From Morella rubra (taxonomy: Eukaryota; Streptophyta; Magnoliopsida; Fagales; Myricaceae), in NCBI GenBank assembly GCA_003952965.2, contig CM025851.1, positions 8,597,647 to 8,661,646 on the forward strand: a stretch of 64,000 nucleotides of DNA, in the 5' to 3' direction. Shown one piece after another: positions 13,305 to 26,150 of the stretch. Position 1 is the stretch's first letter, and every line of letters starts with the position of its first letter. The translations under genes were made by a program, and so were the position numbers. The notes under the pieces were generated by a model. It worked only from the letters and a program-made list of their open reading frames with translations. It searched no databases and was not told where the DNA came from.

Positions 13305-16300
13305 CAAAAGCAAAAAGAAAAACTGTTAATTAACACATTACCATGTAAAGATATTAAACTAATTAGCTGTAAATAGACATACTTAGGTATCAGGTGCGCA
13401 ATATAACAATTTTTAACCACAACTTGACAGTTCGAATCCGATCCCTAACACATTTGAGGGAAAAAAAAGTTACATGATTTTTATAGAAAATAGTTGAGGT
13501 GATAATAAGGATATTTAAGGGGGCTGAATTTGACTTAGTGATCAACTATTTTTTTACTTTGATTTTTTATAGTATCTCCACTAAATATCATATATGTATG
13601 TATGTGATTAGCCTCGTATCGTGCATGCAGATTCCACATATATGAATCGTCAATCTGAATAAAACTGGAAAAAAAATGATAAACTCCAATTAAAATATGC
13701 TAAACTCATGATGGAACCAAAATTACCATTTTTTTAAAACCACCAGTGGACAATTTTATTGGAAATTGACCCAAAATACATTTTCAAAAATAAAATCTTC
13801 GTTTTGAAGAGAATATCTTACGTTTATGAAGTTGTGTAAACAGCTTGGAATTTGATTGAAATGTTATTTATATATAGCGAAGTCTTCATCCTTTGGGTTA
13901 GGTTCAATTTGAATGACTATTAGTGGATGCCCTTCACTGGGCTTAGTGGGGCAACAGAAACAATCTATAACTTGCCGACCATTTTTGATATCTCGGGAGC
14001 ATAGTCGTTTGGCTAAAAATTTTAAAATTTGAATTCATCATTCTAAATTTATATTTCTAATATTATTCTTGTATGCATATCAATATAACTTATTATTATC
14101 TTTTTTACACACATAAATATAATTTTAATAATTTTTATACATGTATCAATAAAATTTAAATATTTAAATTATTTTTAACATTTTCCCAAAACGAACGTGG
14201 TCACAGAAATCTTCTATTTTATGTAAAAGAAATTTGCGATTCCCATAACTTTTCTTGCGTGATAATGTATTTTAGAAAACAAAATTGTCAGACCTAAACC
14301 TGTATCCACGTTTACGGTATTAATTTATTGTTTCTTTTTGCTAAGCCCGTGCGTAACATATTATTATTGGCTCGTTGTCCAATATCCTCGAAGTAGATCC
14401 TAAAATTTCCCACCATCTTCGGACAAAGTCTCATCGCCATTTTCAATACGACAGACAATGTTCTCTCTTAAATTTTTTCTAAATCAAATATATAATTTTT
14501 TTTAATTGAAGAAGCATGGTGGATTTATTTTTAATAATCTTAGATTGGATTGCTTTGCCAACTCACGTTTGTACTGCCCAAAAAAGACAAAAGCAGTTAT
14601 TAAATAATTTTGTTTGGATGACATGATCACTTTTTTATAAAATTTTAATAATTTTTTCAAATAATTTTTTTTTTATCGATGACAAAATAATCTACCGACA
14701 GAACTGGAAGTAAAACGAGATATTCAAACCGACCCCACGAATTTTCCCACTTCTTTGAGGAAGCCAAGTTTCCCACTTCTTCGACAAAAGCAGGCGTCCG
14801 AAGCATTTGGTTTCTGGTGGAGGACGGAGATGCGAGATAACGTACCGCAATTGTGTATTGACAAGACACCAGACTCTCTCACATGATTGGCCTCCGGATT
14901 GGCCTTCTTCGTTACGTGTATTTGTCCGAATCGAATAACACGTTAGCTTTTCCTAAACACAGTTTCGAAGCTGCATATGGGACAGCGAGTTTAGCAGAGG
15001 TATTACGAAGTGGTCGTGATTTCCTGTCCGTGTAGCTCTATTATTGGTTGGTCGTTTCATGCCACTGTACGTAACTGTAATTAATGGTGCTTGTTCGAGC
15101 AGTAATACTCTACAGAGACGTCAGAAATGAAGGAGAGCGTTACTATCAACTTATTTAAATTTAACTTTCTATTTTAATAAAAAAAATATACTTATTTATT
15201 TTAACTACCAATTTTTTAAAAATACTCTCAATAGTTATTCTATTTTAACAATTTATTTTTATTATTACATTTAAATATTATTTTATTATTTTTCTAACAT
15301 TTTATATTTTTAAATATTTATTTTATTGTAACGGTCTTAGAGGAAGAAAAGAAAAAAAAAATTAATATTTTAAGATTGTAAAATGAATAGTAATTTTTTA
15401 AAAATAAAAATTTACTGTTTACATATTAAATTTTTTAAAAAATTTTATTAAAATAAATAAGTTGTTACGAATATTTTTTAACTTTTTTTATTAAATTAAT
15501 TTTCTATTCTAACTAAAATATTAGAGTAAACAACCTGTTAGAAATGTCTGATAGAGCTAGCTGACCGTATAAAATGACAGCAAAGCTTCGTTCTGTAGCC
15601 CACATCGCGAGGCCCATCCTTGATGTTCCCTTAACGCACGGCCTGACGGTGAAGGTCTTGTTATGTTAGAGGGATCAGCAGCCAAGGAATAAATAAGATG
15701 TGTTGAAGGAGACAACGGGGGAGTGATGGAAAGTTGTCCAAGTATTTATTTTTGGCTTTCCTCAGCAGATCAAAACGTCGACAAACACCAAATTCTCGTG
15801 TCAATTTTAGGTAGTTTTGAAGCCTTTTCCAAATTTCCATAACCCTAGCTGTCCTGACGAGAACAAAAAAGTTGAGTTTATTCTTCTGAAACCATTAGGA
15901 ATCATGAGAAGAATCATAAAAAGGTGATAGAGGGAAGAAAAGGAATATATAAATCATCAAGGGATTCTGGAATTCTATTCTTTCCCAACCCAAGTGATAT
16001 ATATATACACAACAATTTCTACTCTTGTTAAGTACTGTTTATCATGTTAGGCGGCTATTTATGTACATTGTCTGGTTGCCTGCAGATACAAATTTACGTA
16101 GCCTGAAATAGTATTAATGATACTGTATAAACCATTCTGAGAGAGATACAGAGAGGTTCAATAAAATATATACTAGTAAGTTTCAGAGTTAAATTCAAAG
16201 CCATACGATGAGACTCAGAAAATTACATATATCATGTTGAAAAGGGTATTGCATGATAAAGAATATTCCTTCTTTGACCGCCTTAGGGACGTGTTAGTTT

Positions 16301-19300
16301 AGGTGATCAGAATTGAAATTAATCTTTTAACCAATCAATGCCATCATTATGAAACAAAGACAAGACAGACTTTTCGCAAAATATATATATATGGGAGAAG
16401 TATTGAATATAAAATGATAATAGTAATAAATTGTGCAATATAATTATGCCCAGCAACCTTGTGTTCTTTAGTAAATAAAAAAGGAAATGATTTTGTCTCC
16501 CATAGAAGAGATTTGTGCACTTTGAGTATTTCTTTCGGTCCCGCCATTACTCCAAATGCAAATTTCTCTTTGGTTGGTTCCGTCATAAATCTGTAATTAC
16601 TTTAAAAAGAATTGGAGGGTTGGTCACTGCATTTATTGAGTGAAAACCCGCCATAGGGTGAGATTGCTCCTTGACTGTTAAATTCTTTATAGTTTTTTTC
16701 AATGAGCTTCATGAGTGGCTTCCAATCCACGCGACGGGGCAGCCTCCAACCCCTTCCAGGCTTCCCTCCGTGAGGAGCGGTCTCCACTCACTCGATCGCC
16801 GAGGAGATGGCTGGAGAGGTTCCAGGCATGAGCCCCTTTGCACCCGACGGGGACACTTTTTCATCTACATTTTTTCCTGTGTGCGCATATTTTTTGCTTT
16901 TCATTTTATCCGTTGGCAATTTTCCTTCCAACAGAGAAACTCCTATAATTTTTATATAAATTTCAAGGAAAGTTATACTTTGTATTTTATAATTATTATA
17001 TTTTTTAAGCTTCATTATAGTTATTTTTCTTTGGTATTCAACTTTTAACAAATTAGTCATGGATTATGACTTTTCAATGAGTTAGTCTTTGTTGTCTATT
17101 TTATAAATATATAAATCTTTCCATTTATCAAAAGCTAGTTAATTAACGGAAAATTAATATAAAATCAAGGTTGAGATATTTATTGTCGAAATTAGATAAC
17201 CTATATCAGATATCGTTCCTGTTAGTATACTAATATTTAGCGGACAGAAAAACATATGTATGAAAAAATGAATCAGTCAATACAAAATTATACTTTAAAG
17301 ATTGATTTGTTAAAAACTAATATCACATTATCTGAATTGATAATTAATTTTTTTTATAACTTATATTTGATACATTACACTTCAAAATATCAATAATTAA
17401 CATTTTGAACTTATGTCAAGGTGTCACTATTAAAATTAATAAAAGCAAAAAAAAGTCACCCTCAAACGATTCAATTGTAAGGATCCAATTGTAATAATGA
17501 GTGAGTGTAAAGTCTAAAACTATTCGTAATTTGAACGCAATCCCTCAAATTTGTTGATTTCGAATATGACTTATAAAATGAAGTGGCAACAGAATGCACA
17601 GTGGAGTTTATTTTTCAAACTTTTATTAAGAGAATGGCCGGGACAAGGGAGATCTTTTTGATAATTAACCTACCAACCTACCGAGAAAGATCATTTGTTC
17701 GTGGTATTACATGTGTCGACCTTGCAGCCATGAGTTAAAGAGCTGCTCCAGAACGGAAAAAAGTAGAGTTAGGATCCCGACAGTGAGGCTGATTTGAAAT
17801 GACCCATTTCTCAGTTGGATATGGGCACGAACGACAAGAGGGACACTACAAAATATCGCCTTCAAATATTTTGAACAAAGTGCACACGCATTTGACTGCA
17901 TGCGTATAGGTCGAGCCACAATTTTTTCCGCAGTTTGGTTTGGATGGCTTGAAAAACATGGGTGGTGTAGATTTTATTAGGGTCTGTAAAAAAAAAAAAA
18001 AAAAATTGTTGTAGAATTTGTGAAAATTTGTTGAAATTTTGTGAAAAAACGAGTGTAAAAAAAATTTCAAATTTTTTTGTACTTACCAAACACAAGTTAG
18101 GATAGTATAAAAATTATCACTCATAGTCAAATAATAGGTTAAGTTACTCTGTTAATTTTCGTAGTTTACAATTTTTCTCAGTTTAATCTCTAAGTTAAAA
18201 TTTTTTCTTATGGAAATCCTTAGATTAGGGTTTCTGTCATAAATACATTTATAGCACCTTTATAGGAAAGTGCTGATGTGATTAATGGCTATAATAAAAA
18301 AATAAAATAAATATTACAATGAGAAATTATTAATTAAAATGAAATCATATAAATAAAAATACTAAAAGAATAGAAAAACTTATACAAAAAGGTATGACCC
18401 TCTCCCCTTTCAAAAATATATACATATTATATAAATAACTAGAAAATACAAACCAAAAGGGAAGAGAATTGAAATAAATTATAAACATGCAAATCATATG
18501 AGAAAAATAAGAAAAATGAAAAAAAAAAATCGAAAGAGGTATGACCCTCAAATTCTTGAAAAAAATATGAAACCTCATAAATTTAAATCAATACCTAAAA
18601 AAGACAAAAGAAAGAGATAAAATAAATTAAAATAAATTCACTTAAAAAATAAAATAGAAAAATAGAAGAAACAAATTAAAAAAATAAATAAAAGAGAGTA
18701 ATGAAAAACTCTTCAACTTTGACAGTCCTAACTCCCAAGGGCCAAACATTATTTCGTGGCGAATCTCTATCCGGCGGTTCAAGTTCGGTATTCGGTGCAT
18801 ATTTTATTATTTTTTGACATAGGCCACGTCGCCGGCAAGCAGAAAGAGAAAAAGTCAAATCCCAGACCCAGTTCGGTAATCGGCACTATATTTCGGCATA
18901 GAAAAAAAACATGGTACTATACTTTGACGTAGGCCTGGGCGCAGGCCACGTTGGGCGGCAAGCAGAAAGAGAAAAAAGTTCAAATGCGGTACACGAGTCA
19001 TATGAACGACAAAAAACATGTCTCCCATCAAATCAGTATACAAGTTGGTCTCGTACCGTATATATAATGCACAAAAGGATTGCAGTAGCATCATTGTCGT
19101 TTTGACGGAAATTTAATACGATTCCCGGTAAATTGCCTCGGGCATTGAGGTTACTATTTATCGGATAAAAATTGATTCTGCTTGTTGGATGGGTGGACTA
19201 TTTTGCATCCCCAAACAGACTCTTCAAATAGGACAACTTCACCCTTGAAATTTGTTCAGCATTGCTAATGGAAGCTCCAGAAAGCTTCGTGGGGGAGAGT

Positions 19301-20434
19301 TTCCTTAGAGAAGACATCCTCAATCCGTTCATTGTAGCAGGGACATTTCGACTCGTAAGCCAACTCCACCTTCAATCCTTCATCTTTTTTCCATTCACTT
19401 TAAAGCCTCTGGTCGAACTTCCTGCCATATGGGTTGGTGCCTGAGGCAAGACCTGGCACAAAGTTTCCTTTGGGCCTAATCTTCTAACAGCATGGGCCTT
19501 CTGCTTCTTCGTTCGACACATGCCCATTAGCAGAAAACCCCCTTTTTCGTTAGTTTCAGCTTTATGGGCCGGCAGAAGAGAAGTTTAGAAGAATGAACCC
19601 ACTCCAGACAATCATGACCCGGATTCTCCATTCTTTGACACGTTCGCAGCCAGCAAAAACAACCTATTTTTTCCCGCTTAATGTTCTTCCCGTTACTACT
19701 TACTAGTATCTCGTCGTGTTTTCCAGCTGGTGGCATATTCCTCTCCTAAATAAAAGAGGACGAGGTGCGAACGATGTCTCTCTGTTGCCTTTTTTGTTGT
19801 CATTTTTTAATGGAAAGGGATAGGGTTTTACCTGACAGTCTTATTTCAGACGAACACATGGAGCTACATGCTTAAGCCATGGGCCATGGCCCATGGATTC
19901 CTCCACCAAATGTCAGGTTGTCAGAAAATTCACCAGATTCCCTGAACAATTTGAACACACCCATGCACATGTCTCCTCTCCTCAAACATGGATGCATGCA
20001 TGTTGATCACCATTTTGTTCTTTTCCCCTCCTTGCTTTGGAAGGGGAACGATTTCCCAAAATTTACCATCATTGTTGTTATTTCCTATTATTGATGCAAG
20101 GCATTTTTAACTGTTATGTTCAAAAATAAAATAAAAAATAGCAGGAATCTTTCATCTTCTAATAAGGGAAAAAATAATATTTGGGGTTTGGATTCAGAAA
20201 TAGAAAATGGTAAAAATCTCTGCCAAACTAGCTACGTCTTCGCTCCACGGCTTAATTCTTTGAGAAGGCTATTTCGGTTGTGTCTTGCGGTTTTGTTTTG
20301 TTTTGTTTTCAAATTTGTGAGTGTGTTACGTATATCAAACCAAAAAAAAATTTATGGTAGTTTAATTTGAAGAAAACTGGCTTCCGAAATAAATATTGGT
20401 TTGTAAAAATATTCAATTGGTTACTTTCATAATT
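13305..20434. other. Long AT-rich intergenic region
   Basis: Very AT-rich, with homopolymer runs and many short overlapping frames but no supported gene. Contents worth marking: a second isolated B-box-like sequence near 13431; a possible MITE-like segment at about 14008-14195 whose ends look roughly inverted (GTTTGGCTAAAAA / TTTTCCCAAAAC); a very AT-rich block at 15150-15540; a duplicated 40-bp unit near 18821-18985; and a 20-bp palindrome at 19877-19896. A short frame at 19268-19352 ends at a good GTAAGC donor, but I could not join it to another exon. Confidence 0.5.
18821..18985. repeat. Imperfect direct repeat of about 40 bp
   Basis: The unit starting GGCCACGT and running through GGCAAGCAGAAAGAGAAAAA to TCAAAT occurs at 18821-18860 and again at 18942-18985, with a few changes. 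The sequence upstream of each copy (TTCGGTA... and a tract with TTTTGACATAGG / CTTTGACGTAGG) is also partly repeated, so the duplicated unit is probably about 120 bp in total. Confidence 0.6.
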
Positions 20435-21233
20435 TAGATAGGCCGATGCCAAGCGACTTGTGCACTTTGGCCGACTGGCCCACTCCTCTTCCCTCTTTCT
20501 CCAGCGGCGGGAGGACTGCTCCTTCCGCTCTCCTCTTCTTCTCTGTCCTTGCCCTATGTGACCGGAATCATCAATAAACTCCTATTTCCAACCATTTTTA
20601 GAGAATTTTTTCCGACAGATTTGGTGATTAGATCTACGCTTTTTTGGAGATTTTTGAAGACCATGATCGGTAGGGGATGAATCTACATCGATTGAAGAAT
20701 TTTTCTGCACTGGCCAGCCAGCAACGGGATGGCGCCGGCGCGCGCGCGCGGATCTCACGCGCCCGCCCCTTTCTCTTCATTTTTCAGCGGTCAGTAGTCC
20801 TCTCCGGTATACACGCACCAGTGGTTGGCATCTGGACGTCCAGGCGCTCCTCGTGGTCATCTCCGATGACTGGCGGGCGGTGCGTGGGGGCCATGTGCGC
20901 GTGGATCTCAGCGCCTCCACCTTTTCCGATCTGGCTAGTTTGTCGACTCCAACTATTGGTTCTGCCACCATATTCCGCCATCACCTTCCCTTTTCCACTT
21001 GTCATCTCAGCTTGCTGCCCTTCGTGGGCTTTTCATCCTTTATGGGTCTTTACCCGTCCTTTTGGACTTGGTTTGTAAGGTCGTTTTTTGGCCCCTTTGC
21101 TCGTTGGCCCGTCGCCTCTCCAGAGGGTTTGACACTCCCCTTAGAGCATGTACTTGAGGTTTTCAAACCTCCTTAATTTTAATAAAAGCTTACTATTTTG
21201 ACTAAAAAAAAATAAAATAGATAGGCCGTTGCC
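20435..21233 (+). mobile_element. GC-rich poly(A)-tailed non-autonomous retroposon, copy A
   Basis: The body is 20451-21217 (767 bp). It is flanked by a 16-bp duplication, TAGATAGGCCGNTGCC, at 20435-20450 and 21218-21233, which differs at one base. The 3' end is an AATAAAAGCTTACTATTTTGACT segment followed by an A-rich tail. TSD plus tail mark insertion by LINE-type target-primed reverse transcription. The body is strikingly GC-rich against its AT-rich surroundings and includes a GCGCGC run near 20740. It encodes no reverse transcriptase. Its middle resembles the element at 57918-58860 (a shared GGCGCGxG...TCTCAxGCGCCCG block and a GTATACACG block). The frames inside it overlap and are not convincing as protein. 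Confidence 0.75.
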
Positions 21234-22661
21234 TTATAGGCTTAGAGAGAGTTCAAGATAAAATAAACTATTTATTTAAGATAATTTCATCCTCTAAGAA
21301 AAGGATAACAATACTAATCTACCTCTTAATCTATTTCATAATTCAAATAAGGACGATATAATTCTAAATTATAATAACAACTCATATTATGCAACATGTT
21401 ACTGCCAAAACAGAGTATTATTCTTGTAAAATATATTAAAAAAAACACAGTTTTAAGAGTTTCAATAAATCATAAAATTTCAATAAACTTTTTAATGATG
21501 AACCAACCGCTAAAATAAGCAACAACTTTCTAAACACTTGTTACAAAGAAGACTCTAACTATTTAACATTAATCAAGTCAAACTCCATGTGCTTATACAT
21601 AAAAAAACAAAAGTCAAACTCCATGTTCCCGTTATTTGCAGCAGGATTTTGGATTGGAAATTAAACAAAACAGTCTCACACTGACATAGGACACCAAATG
21701 TCAAAAACACGTTGGAGTATTCCACTCCTCCAACATGCATTTCATTCACTTTTCAACTTTTTTATTTCTCAGATTTAATAACAATGAAGAAGTTGGCTTG
21801 ATGCTATGAAGTTCAATTCAAATACTTTGGTGAACAGTTAGTCAGAGCATTGTTTGGTATTAAAATTATGATCTAATAAAATCAAATCATTTATTTTCAT
21901 TACAATGAGCATAAAAAATTCATTCAAATAATCTCTTCTTACTTTTTCAATACTTTCTCTCAAAATAGGAAAAAAGAAAAAAAGACTCTAATCCACCCCA
22001 ATTTTTACAGCATCCCCAAATTTTTCATAAAATTTTGATTTCCAAACATGGTTAGATCACTTCTGAAAGGTTTCCTTTCAAAAAAAAAAAAAAGAAGAAG
22101 TTATCACATAGGCTAGCCTTGATGATTCGATCCCCTTACCTCTTGCCCATTTTGCTGAACAAGAAAGACAAGGGGCCTGGATGAAAGGATTTTCTTTTTC
22201 TTTGTTCCCTTTTTGGCTTGTATTCTATTTTTTTTTTCTTTCTTTCTTTCCCCTTGGGCTTTCTTTTATTTTGCCTTGAATCAAGGATGCCTGGGAAAGG
22301 ATTTTAGGGGCTTTTAAGGTCGTAATATTTTGCAAATATTTTTTACCTTTATTTTTTATCAAATAATAATTTTTCTTTCCATAAATTTCTACAATTAAAC
22401 AAGCTAAGTAATAAGAAAAAACCTTTAAATGTAATAGAAACTTATTTGATTAGAACAAAGAAAATAAAAGACTTCGTTTCATTCTTCCAAAGCTCTCGCT
22501 GACTTCGCGAAATTTGCCAAGATATGAACTACCTCAAAAAACTATACAGAAAATTGTTCATCTAATCTACCGCTACTCTATAAATTCTTTTCAAATACCC
22601 CCCCGCTAACGAGACAAAAAATCAAGCCCGACTGAGCACCGAGCCAACTCGGCGAGCAATT
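21234..22661. other. Intergenic region and 3' flank of the serine-rich gene
   Basis: AT-rich DNA with no supported reading frame. The right part is expected to hold the 3' UTR of the minus-strand gene ending at 22662. Confidence 0.5.
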
Positions 22662-23237
22662 TCAAGAATCCTCGGCTTTGGACATGACAGAAAGGCGACT
22701 CGGTCTCGGCTGGAAAGCCGCTCGTCGCCGCTGCTGGTGTGAGGACGGCCTAATCAGAGCCGACAAGGCCCTCCTCACCAAGTCGCCGCCCTCCACTCCT
22801 CCGATCCTCACAAGGGAATTTGTCATCGCAGACCTCCGAAAATTCAGGCCATACGACGCCGTCCTATGGTGGTGGCAGTGGTCGCCACCGCGCGTAGAGG
22901 TTGCCTTGTGTAGGGAGCACCGAAACGATCCCGGGTGAGTCGTAGGGGAACACATGCAGGTCCTCCTCTTGCTGGATGATACTGCATTGCCGCTCGCTTG
23001 ATTCCTCGCGGAGATCGAAGAACGGCCCGGAGAGGTAGGCCGCTCGGTAGAGAACCGTAGGGATGAAGATGGCGATGGAGAGCACGAGCGGCGCCCGTAA
23101 AGGTCCACGGGTGCCGGGGTGGTGGAGGAGTGCGAGAAGAATGTGGACGACCGGGAGGCGATACTCGACGAAGCAAAGGCGGGGGAGGATGAGTACCCCA
23201 ACTGGGACGATCTGTGAAATCTTGAAGATGAAGCCAT
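22662..23237 (-). CDS. Serine-rich protein-like protein, 191 aa, intronless
   Basis: The start is the ATG at 23237, opening MASSSRFHRSSQLGYSSSPAF; the stop TGA is at 22662-22664. The protein starts with a Ser-rich segment, then RFSTERPTSPGRS, then a Cys-rich core RRTCMCSPTTHPGSFRCSLHK (near residues 91-111). It ends in a conserved block RRSAMTNSLVRIGGVEGGDLVRRALSALIRPSSHQQRRRAAFQPRPSRLSVM. This order of blocks is that of a conserved plant family annotated as serine-rich protein-related (for example Arabidopsis At5g11090 and At5g25280, from memory). The biochemical role is unknown. It is basic and soluble, with no membrane segment. The coding region is GC-rich against an AT-rich background, consistent with a single-exon expressed gene. 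The overlapping frames in other phases are shadows. Confidence 0.9.
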   Translation of the reverse strand: MASSSRFHRSSQLGYSSSPAFASSSIASRSSTFFSHSSTTPAPVDLYGRRSCSPSPSSSLRFSTERPTSPGRSSISARNQASGNAVSSSKRRTCMCSPTTHPGSFRCSLHKATSTRGGDHCHHHRTASYGLNFRRSAMTNSLVRIGGVEGGDLVRRALSALIRPSSHQQRRRAAFQPRPSRLSVMSKAEDS

Positions 23238-23255
23238 TCTTGTTCCACTCCCGTG

Positions 23256-23356
23256 AGAGAGAGAGAGAGAGAGAGAGAGTTTGTTGATTTTTTCAAAGGC
23301 GCCGTTCGGCTGTTTGTTTTGACAAACCTAGCGAGAGGCAATGAGAGTATATAAAG
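23256..23356 (-). promoter_or_regulatory. Core promoter and CT-repeat leader of the serine-rich gene
   Basis: On the minus strand a TATA-like TTTATATAC (23348-23356) lies about 115 bases upstream of the ATG. A (CT)n microsatellite at about 23256-23279 then falls in the predicted 5' UTR just before the start codon. CT-rich leaders are common in highly transcribed plant genes. No experimental support is visible. Confidence 0.5.
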
Positions 23357-23420
23357 GGAGTTGGGGAGGATGGGCCAATTGTAATTTAGCAGTGGTATGG
23401 TGGGCATTTTATGTTTCAAG

Positions 23421-25310
23421 TAGCTGAATCTAATTAGAGGTGCCGTTGGTTAGGGGGGAAGAAACCGGACGTGGGTTAGGGCTTCACACTCTGGTGGGTC
23501 CACGGTAGCAACGATGCTATGGGCCGATGAGATGTACCAGTCCACGCTACTTTTTGAGCGTGTCATACACGGCATGCTTCTTGCTAAAAGAAACAAGTTG
23601 CCCCGAGTAAATTTAAATTAAATATCTCTTATCTTAGATCAAATTACTGGGAGAATTTGAACGGAAAATTCTTAAATTATATCTATCATAAGAGCTTGAT
23701 CCCTTAATATTTTTTAATTTGAAATCAAGAAATTTCACTTGGCTGTGGTGTGTTTAGAATCACAAGAGGGATGCAATTTTTATTTTTATAAGGGCACGAG
23801 CTGATACTGCGAGTGGGGTTGACAATTATTTTGCAATTGACAAATGCCGAAGTTGGCGCCTTTGTTTTGAAGGCATATGAAGGCGATTAAGAGGGTGCCA
23901 GGTGTCGGGTGGGATTTGTTGGATTTCATAAAAGGGAACCTTCTTTGTTTGTTTGTTTGTCAAAAACCCGCCACCTTTTTTGCATTTCGTTTTCTGAGCC
24001 AACCGTTTTTTTGCCGCTCAAAACAATGGAAAATCTACTGTGAACTAACATTTCCGTACTTTTTTTTTTTTTTTTTAAAGAAGCACTTTACCTTTCTTCA
24101 AATCATTATATATTATTCAATATTAATGTGAAATGAGCCTCCGAAGTCTCTTTTTCCTTGTGTACCTTTACTTCCTTTTTTTTATTTTTTCCAAATGAAG
24201 ATGCGTAAATATTTTCCATCGAAATTTTATCAAGATGATGCAACATTGCAGGTTTTAAAAATAATTGGCTTTGTGCAACGAAAACAGACAATGTGATTGA
24301 GGAAAATAGATAAAATAGACAATATTAATGTGTAATTCCAAACTCCAAATATAATTGACGAGGGAATATTAAGCAAGTAACTATTTTATTTTATATTTAT
24401 AGTACTGGTCCTTACGTAAAATATTTAGTACTTAGATTTCATGGATTCTCACCTATTTGAAGAAGATGATTCAGTTACCAATTCTTTTTCTGTTAATATT
24501 TTTTGCAGTTTCTTTTATTGTTAAACGAAAATTTGATGAGTTATATTAGGTGTACTACTTAATGGTTGCATCATATATAAGCACAGCCTGTCGTTTAAAT
24601 CTTTACCTAAATAGAATATTTAGCTTTCTTTTAATCTCTCAATTTTTAAAATTGTCATAGAATTTTGAATCTCATTTCTTTTAAGCGAACTGGGACCTCC
24701 TCATGTCATTCCCCACACACACCCAAACAGATTTTTTTTTATTCTTTTTCTAATTAATTACACACAGGAAAGAACGTCTATAGAATCTTAATTTTTATAA
24801 ATTATTTGTGTGCTTATGACTCATGGATTATTTACATGATAACTTGTACAGAAAGTGTTGTTAAAAAAAAAAAACCAGCTGTTTACATGGTGTTTTTGCG
24901 TCAGATTATAGGATAAGGCTTCACGAGTTCTTCAAAAGACGATTGTTTTTGTTTCTTGTTTTAGTGAAATTGATACAGCTATTTGATGGAAACCATGGTT
25001 TCATGTCCTTGTGTACTTACCAAACTGATTAGTCTATTACAGCTATGCCATTGTTTTTATGACTAAGATGTTTTTTGGCAATTTTTAGAATATAGCATAT
25101 AATTTTGGGTGGTCGAGTGAAATAAAAATTAGCTTCGGGGTCCAATTGAATTTCAATTTCATCAATCAGCCTGGAAGCCACCTTCACCTCATTCAACACT
25201 ATCCTGTTAAGCAACGAGATAGTCCAAAAGAAGAATGATTTAGAAATTCAAAAGAGGGACTACTCTTAGAGACTTTCTTTTATCATAAGAGAAATTAGGA
25301 GAAAAGAAGT
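23421..25310. other. Intergenic region
   Basis: AT-rich, with short open frames only. No domain, splice-compatible exon or repeat structure is strong enough to call. Confidence 0.5.
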
Positions 25311-26150
25311 GTAACACCCCAACTTAAAAGATATGTTAGATGAGTATTTCGAGTTTAAAAGAAGAGATAAAAAACTAATCATATTTTCAATTTTAAAAAC
25401 TAAAGGATAAAGGCTGAATCCTATGTCTCAATTTAAAAATGATGAGATAGATATCTAATCTGCTTGATTTTTTTTTTTTAAATGAAGAGAGAATAAATAG
25501 AGAAAGTATATTAGAGGTTCAAATTTGGATTGAAGTGGTGCATTCCGAGACATTTTTGGGTAATTATTTGAGAAGCTTTAAGTTTTGTGTTAAAGGTTTG
25601 AGATAAGTGATTTTTAAAGAAATTTTTATGAAATTCTTGTGTTGTGAAAAATAGGTGCATAAACTGTTAAATTCATTTACAAATGGAAACTGAAAATGTG
25701 TTATTGTGGAAAATTAAATTCTTTGACATTGGAAATGTTGGATTTTAAATACAGAACTCTTGGGATTTCATGAACACATTAGCTTGATATTTTAGAATGT
25801 TGAAACTTATTTTGTGAATATATTGTGAAAACTATTGATATGATATCTTTGTTGCATTGATGATATCTTTGTGGTATTTGTACTAAGTTGTTGTGATCAT
25901 TTCGATACCATATTTGGAAGTCTTTGTGACTATTAGAGTTTTAGTTTTTGAGAAGTCATATATTTTAATTAATTCTTTTGAGAGATGTTCGCCATGTCCA
26001 ATTTTAAGAGCTTTGACTAAGGTTTTAAAGATGAAGTTTTTGACATTTTATTGTTTATAAATATTTTGCCGATGTTGTGATATATATTTTTAAAACATTA
26101 GGGCCGGGAGAAATCATGCATGTGAAATATTCAACATGCTTCGTTTTTTT
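25311..26150 (+). mobile_element. Possible degenerate Ty3/gypsy LTR remnant
   Basis: The segment opens with TGTAACACCCC, the typical first bases of many plant Ty3/gypsy LTRs. The following 800 bases are AT-rich and lack genes. I found neither a matching second LTR nor a clear right end, so the right boundary is arbitrary. It could equally be a solo or truncated LTR. Only the opening motif supports this call. Confidence 0.3.

Noticed and set aside
13425..13445. Second B-box-like AGTTCGAATCC near the SINE
   Set aside because: No A box at the right distance, no cloverleaf and no flanking repeat, so not called as a tRNA or SINE.
14008..14195. MITE-like segment with roughly inverted ends
   Set aside because: Only about 10 imperfect bases pair, no clear TSD is seen, and AT-richness makes chance pairing likely.
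16671..17048. 125-codon frame on + and facing frames on -
   Set aside because: The two strands overlap with equal openness. The start is GC-rich, then the frame becomes poly-Phe/Tyr from AT-rich DNA. No family is recognised.
19262..19444. 60-codon frame starting MEAPESFVGES with a GTAAGC donor
   Set aside because: Could be a first exon or a gene fragment, but I found no second exon or recognised family in the vicinity.
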